Source of the DNA: Rhizobiaceae bacterium
GTDB taxonomy: Bacteria > Pseudomonadota > Alphaproteobacteria > Rhizobiales > Rhizobiaceae
Direction of reading: 5' to 3'
DNA length: 60,958 nt
NCBI GenBank assembly: GCA_016742175.1
Contig: JACVCH010000023.1
Span: 1-60,958, forward strand
The notes under the pieces are model-generated. The model ran no database searches. It worked only from the letters and a program-made list of their open reading frames with translations, and was not told the origin of the DNA. The position numbers were made by a program, and so were the translations under genes. Position 1 is the first letter of the stretch. Each line of letters opens with the position of its first letter. Of this stretch, positions 51,911 through 60,898 are shown piece after piece.

Positions 51911-51955
51911 ATGAAAACGCAGCTCGCCATTACCGGCATTTGCATTATCGGCTAG
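51911..51955 (+). CDS. Possible leaderless 14-residue leader peptide for cysS
   Basis: ATG 51911 coincides with the predicted transcription start, so translation would be leaderless. The peptide is MKTQLAITGICIIG then stop. It ends 96 bp before cysS and contains one Cys codon. Leader peptides ahead of aminoacyl-tRNA synthetase or amino-acid genes can sense the cognate aminoacyl-tRNA. A single Cys codon is weak evidence, and no clear attenuator is visible. Confidence 0.25.
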   Translation: MKTQLAITGICIIG

Positions 51956-52051
51956 CAGCCTGCTGGTCCGGACGTTTTCGCCCTTCCGATCGTGAACGAG
52001 AAAACCTCCCGGCCAGCCGGTGGAGGGCTAGTTCCGTGGGAAGGTTGACGC

Positions 52052-53584
52052 ATGACTGAAGCGCCCCAACTGCGCTTGACCAACACGCTGACGAAGACGA
52101 AGGAAGTCTTCCGGCCGATCGATCCGCAGAACGTGCGGATGTATGTCTGCGGCCCCACGGTCTACGACTTCGCCCATATCGGCAATGCCCGCCCGGTCAT
52201 CGTCTTCGACGTGCTGTTCCGCCTGCTGCGCCACCTCTATGGCGAGGCGAACGTGACCTATGTGCGCAACATCACGGACGTCGACGACAAGATCAATGCG
52301 CGCGCCCTGCGCGACTTCCCCGACCTGCCGCTGAACGAGGCGATCCGCAAGGTCACCGAGACGACGGCGAACCAGTTCCACGAGGACGTGAAAGCGCTCG
52401 GCTGCCTCCCGCCGACGCACGAGCCGCGCGCGACCGAGTTCGTCCTGCCCCGCGCGGACGGCAAGGCCGACATGGTCGGGCTGATTCAATCTCTCATCGA
52501 TCGCGGCCATGCCTATGCGGCGGCAGGGGAAATCCTCTTCGACACGGTCTCGATGGCGGATTACGGCAAGCTCTCCGGCCGCAACCTCGAAGACCAGCGC
52601 GCCGGCGCCCGCGTCGCCGTCGATGTGCACAAGAAGAACCCCGGCGACTTCGTCCTCTGGAAGGCCTCGAGCGATGCCGAGCCCGGCTGGGACGCAACCT
52701 TCACAATCGACCGCGAACCGCTCCCCATCCGCGGCCGCCCCGGCTGGCACATCGAATGCTCGGCCATGTCCGCCGCCTATCTCGGCGAAGTCTTCGACAT
52801 CCACGGCGGCGGCCTCGACCTGATCTTCCCCCACCACGAAAACGAAATCGCCCAATCCCGCTGCGCCCACGGCACGGAGGTCATGGCGAACTACTGGCTC
52901 CACAACGGCTTCCTGCAGGTCGAAGGCCGAAAGATGTCGAAGTCGGAGGGGAATTTCGTCACGATCCACGATCTGCTGCACACGGAGAAGTTCGGCGGAC
53001 GGAAGTGGCCGGGCGAGGTGCTGCGATTGGCGATGCTGATGACGCATTATCGCGAGCCGATTGATTTTAGCGTGCGGCGGCTGGAGGAGGCAAATGTCGT
53101 GCTGTCGAACTGGCTACAACCAATCGCGCGTCGCGGAAATCCGGACAAGGGAAATGTGGACGGCACTTTGATGGAGGCATTGAGCAATGATCTCGATACC
53201 TCAGCGTTGCGAACGGCGCTCGATCGATTGCTGCATTCAACGCGAGCGGGTGACCAATCGCCTGTGGAGCAGATGCGCCGCAAGCGGGCAAACGACGACT
53301 TAGCGCGATCACTTCTCTGGCTCGGACTAGCTCAAGATTCCGACTTCGATGCCGCACGCGCGCGGACTGCCGATATTCGCAAGTCCATCGAAGCGGCAAC
53401 AGTGGGTTTGCATGCTGCCGAAGTTGACGAGCGTGCAAATATCCGCCTCGCCTTCATCGCCGCCAAGAACTGGGGCGAAGCCGACCGCATCCGCGACGAG
53501 CTTCTGGCGCAGGGCATCCAGTTAAAGGACGGCAAGGACCCCGCCACCGGCGAACGCGTGACGACGTGGGAGGTGAAGAGGTGA
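52052..53584 (+). CDS. cysS: Cysteinyl-tRNA synthetase
   Basis: A 510-residue class I synthetase charging tRNA-Cys. The HIGH motif is [11 protein letters not shown], preceded by the zinc Cys in YVCGPTVYD. Other zinc ligands are in [13 protein letters not shown] and [16 protein letters not shown] appears as [16 protein letters not shown]. The C-terminal helical and anticodon-binding parts end [15 protein letters not shown], usual for Rhizobiales. From about 53070 to 53450 codon choice is markedly less GC-biased than before and after, suggesting recombination. A palindromic repeat follows 31 bp after the stop. Confidence 0.97.
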   Translation: MTEAPQLRLTNTLTKTKEVFRPIDPQNVRMYVCGPTVYDFAHIGNARPVIVFDVLFRLLRHLYGEANVTYVRNITDVDDKINARALRDFPDLPLNEAIRKVTETTANQFHEDVKALGCLPPTHEPRATEFVLPRADGKADMVGLIQSLIDRGHAYAAAGEILFDTVSMADYGKLSGRNLEDQRAGARVAVDVHKKNPGDFVLWKASSDAEPGWDATFTIDREPLPIRGRPGWHIECSAMSAAYLGEVFDIHGGGLDLIFPHHENEIAQSRCAHGTEVMANYWLHNGFLQVEGRKMSKSEGNFVTIHDLLHTEKFGGRKWPGEVLRLAMLMTHYREPIDFSVRRLEEANVVLSNWLQPIARRGNPDKGNVDGTLMEALSNDLDTSALRTALDRLLHSTRAGDQSPVEQMRRKRANDDLARSLLWLGLAQDSDFDAARARTADIRKSIEAATVGLHAAEVDERANIRLAFIAAKNWGEADRIRDELLAQGIQLKDGKDPATGERVTTWEVKR

Positions 53585-53615
53585 GGGCATTGGCTGAAAG
53601 GTCTGCGGGACAGCG

Positions 53616-53769
53616 CCCCCCTCTGTCCTGCCGGACATCTCCCCCGCGAGGGGGGAGATCACGCATTGGCTGCCGACCCGCCAACCTTCAAACGGTTCAG
53701 GACGCGCGCGAAGATGACGCGCGTGATCTCCCCCCTTGCGGGGGAGATGTCCGGCAGGACAGAGGGGGG
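53616..53769. repeat. RIME-like palindromic repeat, copy 2
   Basis: Same arms as copies 1 and 3 (CCCCCCTCTGTCCTGCCGGA inward on both sides), with a different core of about 65 bp. It starts 31 bp after the cysS stop. Together with cysS's last codons it forms the source-like version of the block duplicated at 27538-27645. Confidence 0.9.
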
Positions 53770-53809
53770 CGCCGTAGGGCGCTGATCGTCGCGACCGTGA
53801 GATGCGCCG

Positions 53810-54199
53810 ATGCCGCATGACCTCGTCCCCGACCGTCGCCGATCCAACGCGAAGGCCATGCGCAGGGCGATGACCGACGCCGAACTGAGGCTCTGGAACG
53901 AATTGCGCGCGCACCGTCTGATGGGCCTGAGCTTTCGCCGTCAGGTTCCGATCGGCCCCTACATCGCCGACTTCGCTTGCTCCGCACATCACATCATCGT
54001 CGAGGTCGACGGTAGCCAGCACGCGGAACCAGACCGGGACAAGGCGCGCGACGCATTCCTCGCTTCTTCAGGCTGGATCATCCTCCGCTTCTGGAACGAC
54101 GACATCCTCCGCGAGATCGACAATGTCTGCCTGCACATCGTCACCGCCGCCGGCCTGACTGCGCGCGATGCCGAGGCCCAACTGGAGGCGCGCCCATGA
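53810..54199 (+). CDS. DUF559 endonuclease-like protein
   Basis: A 129-residue DUF559 protein, related in fold to very-short-patch-repair (Vsr) and PD-(D/E)XK nucleases. Core: AMTDAELRLWNELRAHRLMG, LSFRRQVPIGPYIADFAC, HHIIVEVDGSQHAE (acidic active-site pair ADF and EVDG) and GWIILRFWNDDILRE. Function in bacteria is not established. It lies between two copies of the same palindrome and overlaps the GFA gene by 4 bp. The ribosome site is weak. Confidence 0.87.
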   Translation: MPHDLVPDRRRSNAKAMRRAMTDAELRLWNELRAHRLMGLSFRRQVPIGPYIADFACSAHHIIVEVDGSQHAEPDRDKARDAFLASSGWIILRFWNDDILREIDNVCLHIVTAAGLTARDAEAQLEARP

Positions 54200-54681
54200 G
54201 CCTTCCCAGCAAGCCCGTCTATACCGGCGGCTGCCAGTGCGGCGCGGTGCGGTTTCGCGTCGTTGGCGCGCTTTCCTCGGTTTCGATCTGCCATTGCCGC
54301 ATGTGCCAGAAGGCGTTCGGTTCGTTCTACGCGCCGCTCGCGACCGCGCCGGAAAGCGGCCTCGAATGGACCCGCGGCGCGCCGAAACGCTACCGCTCCT
54401 CCAGCCACGTCCTGCGCGGCTTTTGCGCCGAATGCGGCACGCCGCTGACCTACGAGGCGCCGGACGGCGTCGCGCTCGCCATCGGCGCCTTCGACGATCC
54501 GGCCTCGGTCGCGCCGACGAAGCAATGGGGCATCGAGGCGAAGCTGCCCTATGTCGACCACCTGCCGGCGCTTCCCGGCGCGCCGACCGAGGCCGATGGC
54601 GACGCCGGTTTTCTCGCCGACCTCGTATCCTTGCAGCACCCCGACCACGACACCGAATCCTGGCCGGAGGAGGGGAAATGA
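54196..54681 (+). CDS. GFA/CENP-V family zinc protein
   Basis: A 161-residue member of the glutathione-dependent formaldehyde-activating (GFA) fold. Zinc cysteines are all present: GGCQCGAVRFRV, ICHCRMCQKAFGS and GFCAECGTPLTYE. The other conserved parts are YRSSSHVLRGFC and KLPYVDHLP. Despite the name, most homologues are not proven formaldehyde enzymes; the actual substrate is open. Coupled to the DUF559 gene (ATGA). Confidence 0.9.
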   Translation: MSLPSKPVYTGGCQCGAVRFRVVGALSSVSICHCRMCQKAFGSFYAPLATAPESGLEWTRGAPKRYRSSSHVLRGFCAECGTPLTYEAPDGVALAIGAFDDPASVAPTKQWGIEAKLPYVDHLPALPGAPTEADGDAGFLADLVSLQHPDHDTESWPEEGK

Positions 54682-54712
54682 TGACCTATCTGGAAAGACA
54701 CGCGGGACAGCG

Positions 54713-54824
54713 CCCCCCTCTGTCCTGCCGGACATCTCCCCCGCGAGGGGGGAGATCATGCTCGTGGTCGATGCAGGCCAATCTCCCCACCTGCGGGGGA
54801 GATGTCCGGCAGGACAGAGGGGGG
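54713..54824. repeat. RIME-like palindromic repeat, copy 3
   Basis: Same inverted arms as copies 1 and 2, with the shortest core. It is 31 bp after the GFA stop and 35 bp before cimA. Copies 2 and 3 bracket a 940-bp segment holding the DUF559 and GFA genes. Confidence 0.9.
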
Positions 54825-54859
54825 CAACGTAGGGCGCCGAACCCGGAAGAGAGCGCAAA

Positions 54860-56473
54860 ATGACCCGCGAACGCATCTATCTCTTCGACACCACGTTGCG
54901 CGATGGCCAGCAGACGCCGGGCGTCGATTTCTCGGTCGAGGACAAGATCGCGATTGCCGGCATGCTCGATGCGTTCGGCATCGATTATGTCGAGGGCGGC
55001 TATCCGGGCGCGAACCCGACCGACACGGCGTTTTTCCAGAAGAAGCGCACCGCGAAATCGACCTTCGTCGCCTTCGGCATGACCAATCGGGCAGGGGTGT
55101 CGGCGTCGAACGATCCCGGCCTTGCCGAACTCCTGCAGGCGAAGGCCGACGCGATCTGCTTCGTGGCGAAGAGCTGGGATTATCACGTGCGCGTCGCGCT
55201 CGGCTGCACCAACGAGGAAAATCTCGACGCCATCCGCGCCTCCGTCGAGGCGGCGAAGGCGGCGGGCCGCGAGCCGATGGTCGATTGCGAGCACTTCTTC
55301 GATGGCTACAAGGCCAATCCCGCCTATGCGCTGGCCTGCGCAAAAGCCGCCTACGCGTCAGGCGCGCGCTGGGTGGTGCTGTGCGACACCAATGGCGGCA
55401 CGCAGCCGGGCGAAATCCGCGCCATCGTCGCGGCCGCCATCGCGGCGGGCATCCCCGGCGACCATCTCGGCATCCACGCGCATGACGACACGGGCCAGGC
55501 CGTCGCCAACTCACTCGCAGCGGTCGAGGCCGGCGTCAGGCAGGTGCAGGGCACGCTGAACGGCATCGGCGAGCGCTGCGGCAACGCCAATCTCGTCACC
55601 ATCATCCCGACGCTCGTCCTGAAACCGGCCTTTGCCGAGCGTTTCGAGACGGCGATCACCCCCGAGGGGCTGGAGGGCCTTGCCCGGCTTTCCCGCGCCT
55701 TCGACGAACTCCTCAACCGCGCGCCGAATGCGCAGGCGCCCTATGTCGGCGCCTCTGCCTTCGCCACCAAGGCCGGCATCCACGCCTCCGCGATCCTGAA
55801 GGAGCCGCAGACCTATGAGCACGTGCCGCCGGAGACGGTCGGCAATGCGCGCAAGGTCATGGTGTCCGACCAGGGCGGCAAGTCGAACTTCATCGCCGAA
55901 CTGAAACGCCGCGGCATCGCGGTCGACAAAGCCGATCCGCGGCTCGACACGCTGATTTCTCTGGTCAAGGAGCGCGAGTCCGAGGGCTATGCCTATGAGG
56001 GCGCCGATGCGAGCTTCGAACTCCTGGCGCGGCGCACGCTCGGCCGCGTGCCGGAGTTCTTCAAGGTCGACAGTTTCCGCTGCATGGTCGAGCGCCGCTT
56101 CGATGCCAACGGACAGTTGAAGACGATTTCCGAGGCGATCGTGAAACTGACCGTCGACGGCGAGGAGAAGATGTCGGTCGCCGAGGGCCATGGCCCGGTC
56201 AATGCGCTCGACCTCGCGCTGCGCAAGGATCTCGGCAAGTTCCAGGCCGAGATCGAGGATCTCGAACTCGTCGACTACAAGGTGCGTATCCTCAATGGCG
56301 GCACCGAGGCGATCACGCGCGTCCTGATCGAATCGCATGATGCGACCGGCGCGCGCTGGTGGACGGTGGGCGTCTCCGACAACATCATCGACGCCTCGTT
56401 CCAGGCGCTGCTCGATTCCATCGTCTACAAGCTGGTCAGGGCCGGCGAGGAGGCGCGTGTCGCGGCGCAATGA
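54860..56473 (+). CDS. cimA: Citramalate synthase
   Basis: A 537-residue HMGL-like acyltransferase condensing pyruvate with acetyl-CoA to (R)-citramalate for threonine-independent isoleucine synthesis. N-terminal signature: YLFDTTLRDGQQTPGVDFSV. The metal-site histidines are in GIHAHDDTGQAVANSLAAVE. The C-terminal LeuA-type regulatory dimer domain follows (SFRCMVERRFDANGQLKTIS, DYKVRILNGGTEAITRVLIE), probably giving isoleucine feedback control. Length suits CimA of the 520-540 class. Just after the stop, TGCACCA (56475) and TGGTGCA (56497) can pair but lack a T-run. Confidence 0.93.
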   Translation: MTRERIYLFDTTLRDGQQTPGVDFSVEDKIAIAGMLDAFGIDYVEGGYPGANPTDTAFFQKKRTAKSTFVAFGMTNRAGVSASNDPGLAELLQAKADAICFVAKSWDYHVRVALGCTNEENLDAIRASVEAAKAAGREPMVDCEHFFDGYKANPAYALACAKAAYASGARWVVLCDTNGGTQPGEIRAIVAAAIAAGIPGDHLGIHAHDDTGQAVANSLAAVEAGVRQVQGTLNGIGERCGNANLVTIIPTLVLKPAFAERFETAITPEGLEGLARLSRAFDELLNRAPNAQAPYVGASAFATKAGIHASAILKEPQTYEHVPPETVGNARKVMVSDQGGKSNFIAELKRRGIAVDKADPRLDTLISLVKERESEGYAYEGADASFELLARRTLGRVPEFFKVDSFRCMVERRFDANGQLKTISEAIVKLTVDGEEKMSVAEGHGPVNALDLALRKDLGKFQAEIEDLELVDYKVRILNGGTEAITRVLIESHDATGARWWTVGVSDNIIDASFQALLDSIVYKLVRAGEEARVAAQ

Positions 56474-56584
56474 TTGCACCATCAAGCGGATGCGATTGGT
56501 GCATCAATGATTTGCGATGGTCGCGCCCGGCGCGCCATGCGACACCGGCGCCGACCGATGACCCCGAAATGATTGCCGCCTGCC

Positions 56585-57517
56585 ATGAATGACACGAGCA
56601 ACGACCAGCCCGAGCCCCTGCGCGGCTTTGCCTTCGCGGGCGCGGCCTATCTTCTCTGGGGGTTCATGCCGCTCCTAATGAAGGCGCTCGACCACGTGCC
56701 GTCGGCCGAGATCGTCGCCCATCGCGTGATCTGGTCCCTGCCGGTCGCCGCGGTGATCCTCGTCGCCATGGGCCGCACGGGCGATATCGGCCCAGCGCTG
56801 CGCTCGCCGCGCACGCTGATGATGGCGACGCTGACGGCGGCGCTGATCTCGCTCAACTGGGGCATCTATATCTGGGCGATCGCGGCCGACCGCACGGTCG
56901 AGACGGCGCTCGGCTACTACATCAATCCGCTGGTGACGGTGCTGATGGGCGCGGTGCTGCTCGGCGAGCGGCTGTCGCGCGCGCAACTCGTCGCGGTCGG
57001 CTTGGCGGCCGTCGCGGTGGCGATCCTCACCTGGGATGCGGGCGGCCTGCCATGGGTCTCGCTCGCGCTCGCCCTGACCTTTGCGGGCTACGGTTTCCTG
57101 CGCAAGACTCTGCCGATCGGCCCGAGCCAGGGCTTCTTCCTCGAAGTCCTGATCCTGACGCCGCCGGCGCTGCTCTGGATCACCTATCTGGCCGCAACCG
57201 GGCCGACCGCCTTCGGCTTCGACATGCCGCTCACCATGGCGCTGCTCGTCCTGTGCGGTCCGGCGACCGCGATTCCGCTGATCCTCTACGCCTTCGGCGC
57301 CAAGCTTCTGAAAATCTCGTCGATCGGCATCATGCAGTACATCGCGCCGACCATGATCGCGATCATCGCGGTCTTCGTCTTCGGCGAACCGTTCGGCACG
57401 GCGCGCCTCGTCGCCTTCGGCTTCATCTGGGCGGCGCTCGCCATCTACACCTGGTCGATGTTCGCGCAGCGCAAGGCGAGCGCGACGGAAGCCGTCGCGG
57501 CTACATCCGTTCGATGA
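56585..57517 (+). CDS. rarD: EamA-family transporter, RarD type
   Basis: A 310-residue drug/metabolite transporter of the RarD subgroup with ten predicted helices in two EamA halves. Typical pieces: AAYLLWGFMPLLMKALDHVP, AEIVAHRVIWSLPVA, LISLNWGIYIWAIAADRTVE, ALGYYINPLVTVLMGAVLLG and SSIGIMQYIAPTMIAIIAVF. Substrate unproven (chloramphenicol tolerance in some hosts). ATG 56585 is the family start; an upstream TTG is unlikely. The 3' end overlaps the convergent LOG gene by 17 bp. Confidence 0.9.
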   Translation: MNDTSNDQPEPLRGFAFAGAAYLLWGFMPLLMKALDHVPSAEIVAHRVIWSLPVAAVILVAMGRTGDIGPALRSPRTLMMATLTAALISLNWGIYIWAIAADRTVETALGYYINPLVTVLMGAVLLGERLSRAQLVAVGLAAVAVAILTWDAGGLPWVSLALALTFAGYGFLRKTLPIGPSQGFFLEVLILTPPALLWITYLAATGPTAFGFDMPLTMALLVLCGPATAIPLILYAFGAKLLKISSIGIMQYIAPTMIAIIAVFVFGEPFGTARLVAFGFIWAALAIYTWSMFAQRKASATEAVAATSVR

Positions 57518-58112
57518 TGTCCTGATCGCCCTCGGCATCGGCGGTCTTCTTCGCCGCCTCGAGGATCGCCGGCACGATTTTGCCCGCCTCGGCCACCACC
57601 AGCGGCCGCACCATGTGCTGCGAATGGATGAAGCCCTCGGCCTTCATGTGGTCGATCAGCGCCAGCATCGGGTTCCAGAACCCGGCGACGTTGCCGAACA
57701 CCATCGGCTTCTGGTGCCGGCCGAGCTGCGCCCAGGTCATGATCTCGACGATCTCCTCGACCGTCCCGATGCCGCCGGGAAGGGCGACGAAAGCGTCCGA
57801 GCGCTCGAACATTGCATGCTTGCGCTCGTGCATGTCCTCGGTCAGAATCACCTCGTCGAGATGGTCGAGCCCGGCCTCGTCGCCGGCTTCCTTGCGGATC
57901 AGGAAGCGCGGAATGATGCCGGTAACGTGTCCGCCCGCCTCGACGGCCCCATTGGCGACGGCGCCCATGACGCCCTTGAGCCCGCCGCCATAGACGAGCG
58001 TCAGCCCGGCCTCGGCGATGGCCTTTCCGAGCGCGCGCCCGGCTTCGAGATAAATCGGGCTGTTGCCCGGCGAGGACCCGCAATAAACGCAGATGGATCG
58101 AATCGTGCTCAT
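57501..58112 (-). CDS. LOG-family nucleotide 5'-monophosphate phosphoribohydrolase
   Basis: A 203-residue LOG-family protein (TIGR00730), related to lysine-decarboxylase-like folds. The active-site motif is LPGGIGTVEEIVEIMTW, with the SICVYCGSSPGN phosphate loop at the N-terminus and VYGGGLKGVMGAVANGAVEA. Such enzymes split ribose 5-phosphate from cytokinin nucleotides or AMP. ATG 58112 chosen; a TTG at 58121 is the only longer start. Overlaps the rarD 3' end. Confidence 0.92.
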   Translation of the reverse strand: MSTIRSICVYCGSSPGNSPIYLEAGRALGKAIAEAGLTLVYGGGLKGVMGAVANGAVEAGGHVTGIIPRFLIRKEAGDEAGLDHLDEVILTEDMHERKHAMFERSDAFVALPGGIGTVEEIVEIMTWAQLGRHQKPMVFGNVAGFWNPMLALIDHMKAEGFIHSQHMVRPLVVAEAGKIVPAILEAAKKTADAEGDQDIIERM

Positions 58113-58239
58113 GATGCGCAATGGGTAGGCGCGTGGCCGGAGAGGTCAAGGCTATGCGACGGCCTTTTTCTTGTAGCGCTGCCGGAAACCGGATAAACCG
58201 GGCTTTGCCGGCTTTGGGACCGGTCTCGGGAAGGCACGA

Positions 58240-59271
58240 ATGGTCGCGAACTGGCTGAAAATCTTGTTGTTCGCCGCAGGCGGATCAACCGCTGCTGCGG
58301 GCACGGTCTATTACACCGGCATCTATGATCCCTGGGCGACCGAGGAGAGCGCGACGCCGATGGCCGCCGCCGAGCCGGCGAAGCCGCAATCTGCCGCGCC
58401 CGAGCCCGCCTCCGTGGAAACGGAACCGCAGGACGAGCCGGAAGCCGCCGCCGACGTGGCCGCAACCGAAGATGAACCCGCTGCGGAAGCAGCCGTCGAG
58501 GACGAACCCGCCCCGCAGGTCGCCGCCGTCGCCGAACCGGAAGCCACCGCGCAAGGCGCAGACGACCTCGTCGTCCCGTCCTTCGACATCGTCCGCGTCG
58601 AGCCGGACGGCTCGATGGTCATCGCGGGCAGCGCCGAGCCCAATTCGCAGATTGAGGTCGTCGCGGGCGCCGACGTGATCGCGCGCGCCGATGTCGGGCC
58701 GGCCGGCGATTTCGCCGCCGTGCTGGACGATGCGCTGCGCCCCGGCGACTACCAGATCGTGCTGCGCTCGACCGGGCCGGGCGAGGGGCTGGTGACGACG
58801 TCGCAGGAAACGGCGATCGTCTCCGTGCCGGAAGACCAGCGCGGAGACGTGCTCGCCCTGGTCGAAGAGCCGGGCGCGCCGTCACGGCTGATCACCGTGC
58901 CGGAAGGCGAAGCGGAGGCCGCAGCCGCCGATCCCGAGACGACGGAACCGGCCGAAGTCGCCGCTGCACAAGCCTCGCCCGACGTCGCCGACGTCGATGT
59001 CGCCGCGCAGCCGGGGACGGACGATGCCGCGTCCGACGCCGAAGAGCCGGCCGCTTCCGCCGCGCCCGAAGAGAACGGCGCCGCCGACGAACCTGCCGAG
59101 CCCGAGCCCGAGGCCGAGATTGCGGCGCGTTCGCAACCCGAAGCCGACGCCGCGCCGACGCAGGACCGGCCCGCCAGCCCGCGCAATGCGCTGGCCGTCG
59201 AGGCGATCGAGATCGAGGGCGGCACAGTGTTCGTCGCCGGCCGCGGCGCCGCCGGCTCGACCGTGCGGATC
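58240..59271 (+). CDS. Membrane-anchored acidic Ala/Pro-rich protein, 3'-truncated
   Basis: About 344 residues remain of a larger protein. An N-terminal anchor (WLKILLFAAGGSTAAAGTVY) is followed by a long Ala/Glu/Pro disordered stretch, then a bacterial Ig-like module (DIVRVEPDGSMVIAGSAEPNSQIEV), more low-complexity sequence and the beginning of a second module (IEIEGGTVFVAGRGAAGSTV). Rhizobiales homologues beside the LOG gene end in a LysM domain, which is absent here. Homology ends at about 59271, where sequence switches to the antisense of the TPR gene. The truncation is likely artificial. Confidence 0.7.
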
Positions 59272-59273
59272 GA

Positions 59274-60113
59274 GGGCTCGGCGAAGGCGGCGGCGAAGCT
59301 CGCCGACGGAGCCGGATCGGCGGCGGCAAGCTGCACGGCGCTGTCACCCTGCGCGGCCGCCTCGGCGAACATCACCTCCTGCGCCGGGAAATTGGCGAGG
59401 GCGAGGCGCTGCGGCTGGCCGGCATCGGCGCGCGGGGTCACGTTGAGCAGGCTCGCGATGCGCTGCTGGAAATGCTCGGGTGCGCCCTGCGCGGACCACT
59501 GCGACAGGCGCGCCTCGAGCTGGTCGGCGGGCACGTCCTCGGCGGCCATCACCCGCGCCAGCGGCCAGTTGCCGGCGAGCGCATAGGTGTAGGCGAGGTT
59601 CTGGCGCAGCTTGGGCGTGGCCTTCTCGCTCGAACGCACCGCGTTGACGAGCACGTGGACGCCGCGCTCGGGCTTGCCGGCGAGCGCCAGCGCGAGACCG
59701 AGGTCGGCGGGGTCGATGATCCCGGCATAGTCGTCGAGCACGTTCAGCGCGGCGGCCGAATCGCCCGTCGCGATCTTGGCGAGCGCGAAGCTCAGCACGG
59801 TGCGCGGGTCGCTGTCGCCAAGGTCGAGCGCGTCGCCGAAGCTGGTCGCGGCGGATTCGAAGCGGCCCGCGCCCATGTAGGCGGCGCCGAGCAGCGCGCG
59901 GAAGCCGGGGTTGCGCGGCTCGGCGAGCACGGCGGCCTCGGCGTGAAGGACCGCCTTGTCGCTCTGCCCCTTGGCGAGCGCGTTCTGCGCCTGGCTGAAG
60001 GAGGTCTGCGCGGGCGGCGCGGCCGAGGTCATGCAGCCGGCCAGCGCCAGCCCGGCAAGCGCGGTGGTGACGGCGAGCGCGAGGCGCGGCGCGGTCGAAT
60101 TGCTGCGGTCCAT
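59274..60113 (-). CDS. TPR-repeat lipoprotein, 3'-truncated at chimeric junction
   Basis: About 280 residues. The lipoprotein signal is clear (TTALAGLALAGCMTS, lipobox LAGC). TPR helices follow: FSQAQNALAKGQSDKAVLH, AEPRNPGFRALLGAAYMGAG, RFESAATSFGDALDLGDSDP. The later part (DVPADQLEARLSQWSAQGAP) resembles the TadD-like proteins near Flp/Tad pilus genes in sphingomonads. Toward the 3' end it runs directly into the antisense of the preceding gene at about 59272. ATG 60113 begins MDRSNSTAPRLALAV. Codon use is more strongly G/C-ending than in neighbours. Confidence 0.7.
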
Positions 60114-60175
60114 GATCGGTGTCCCCTGTTGATCGTCGCTGTGCATGGTGCGGTGGTGGTCGGTCGGCGCGCCGG

Positions 60176-60877
60176 TCAGTGGCGCTTGAGGTGATTGGTG
60201 ATGACCTCGAGCTCGCCATATTCGGCGAGCAGGCGGTCGAGCGCCTCGGTGACGAGCGCCTGGGCGCTCACGCCCTGCATCGTCGCGGCGAGGCGCAGCT
60301 TGAGATGGCGGTCGGCATCGAGCCGCAGGGTGAAGGCGGCGCGGCGGCCGGACTGCACGGCGGGCACGCGCGGCTTGGCGGGGGCGCGGACAGGCGCAGG
60401 CGCCGGGGCAGCGACGGCGACGACCGGCTCGGGCGCGAGCGGGGCATAGAGGGCGCCACCGTCCTCGTCCTCGACCTCGTCCTCTTCGGCCTCGCCGTAG
60501 AGCGCGTCGATATCGTAGTCCTCATCCTCGTCATATTCGGGATCGCGGTCCTCGGGACCGGTCATCGCCGCATCGGCGAGCACGCGCTCCTCGAGCCGGC
60601 GCTGCTGGCGGCGCACGATCGGGCCGGTGCCGTCGAAGTCCGGGGACACGTCGCCGCTGATCGGCACGATGTCGGCGCCGGCGCGGGTGTCCGATTCGCC
60701 GCCCTCGTCATGGCCCATGTCGTTCCAGCCGAGATCCTCGAGCTGTTCCTCGGCGAGGCTCGCGAGTTCCTGCTCGTCGGCGACGAGCGGGGCGACCTGC
60801 GGGCGCATCGCGGGCTTGGCACCGCCCTTGCGGGCCAGCAGCGACGGGCCGAGCGAGGCGAAACCGGGTTCGGACAT
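60176..60877 (-). CDS. Acidic hypothetical protein with RHH-like C-terminus
   Basis: A 233-residue protein of unrecognised family. The middle is very acidic (EYDEDEDYDIDALYGEAEED), then Pro/Ala rich. The C-terminal 50 residues (AAFTLRLDADRHLKLRLAAT, SAQALVTEALDRLLAEYGEL) resemble a ribbon-helix-helix fold as in Arc/HicB-type DNA-binding proteins. The MSEPGFASLGPSLLARKGGA start and AKPAMRPQVAPLV are reminiscent of sphingomonads. It belongs to the foreign right end and is upstream of the TPR gene on the same strand. Confidence 0.65.
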   Translation of the reverse strand: MSEPGFASLGPSLLARKGGAKPAMRPQVAPLVADEQELASLAEEQLEDLGWNDMGHDEGGESDTRAGADIVPISGDVSPDFDGTGPIVRRQQRRLEERVLADAAMTGPEDRDPEYDEDEDYDIDALYGEAEEDEVEDEDGGALYAPLAPEPVVAVAAPAPAPVRAPAKPRVPAVQSGRRAAFTLRLDADRHLKLRLAATMQGVSAQALVTEALDRLLAEYGELEVITNHLKRH

Positions 60878-60898
60878 GGTGCGCGCGACTCCTTGGAC

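Noticed and set aside
56475-56503. Terminator or operator after cimA
   Set aside because: The 7-bp pairing has a 15-nt loop and no T-run; it could be chance.
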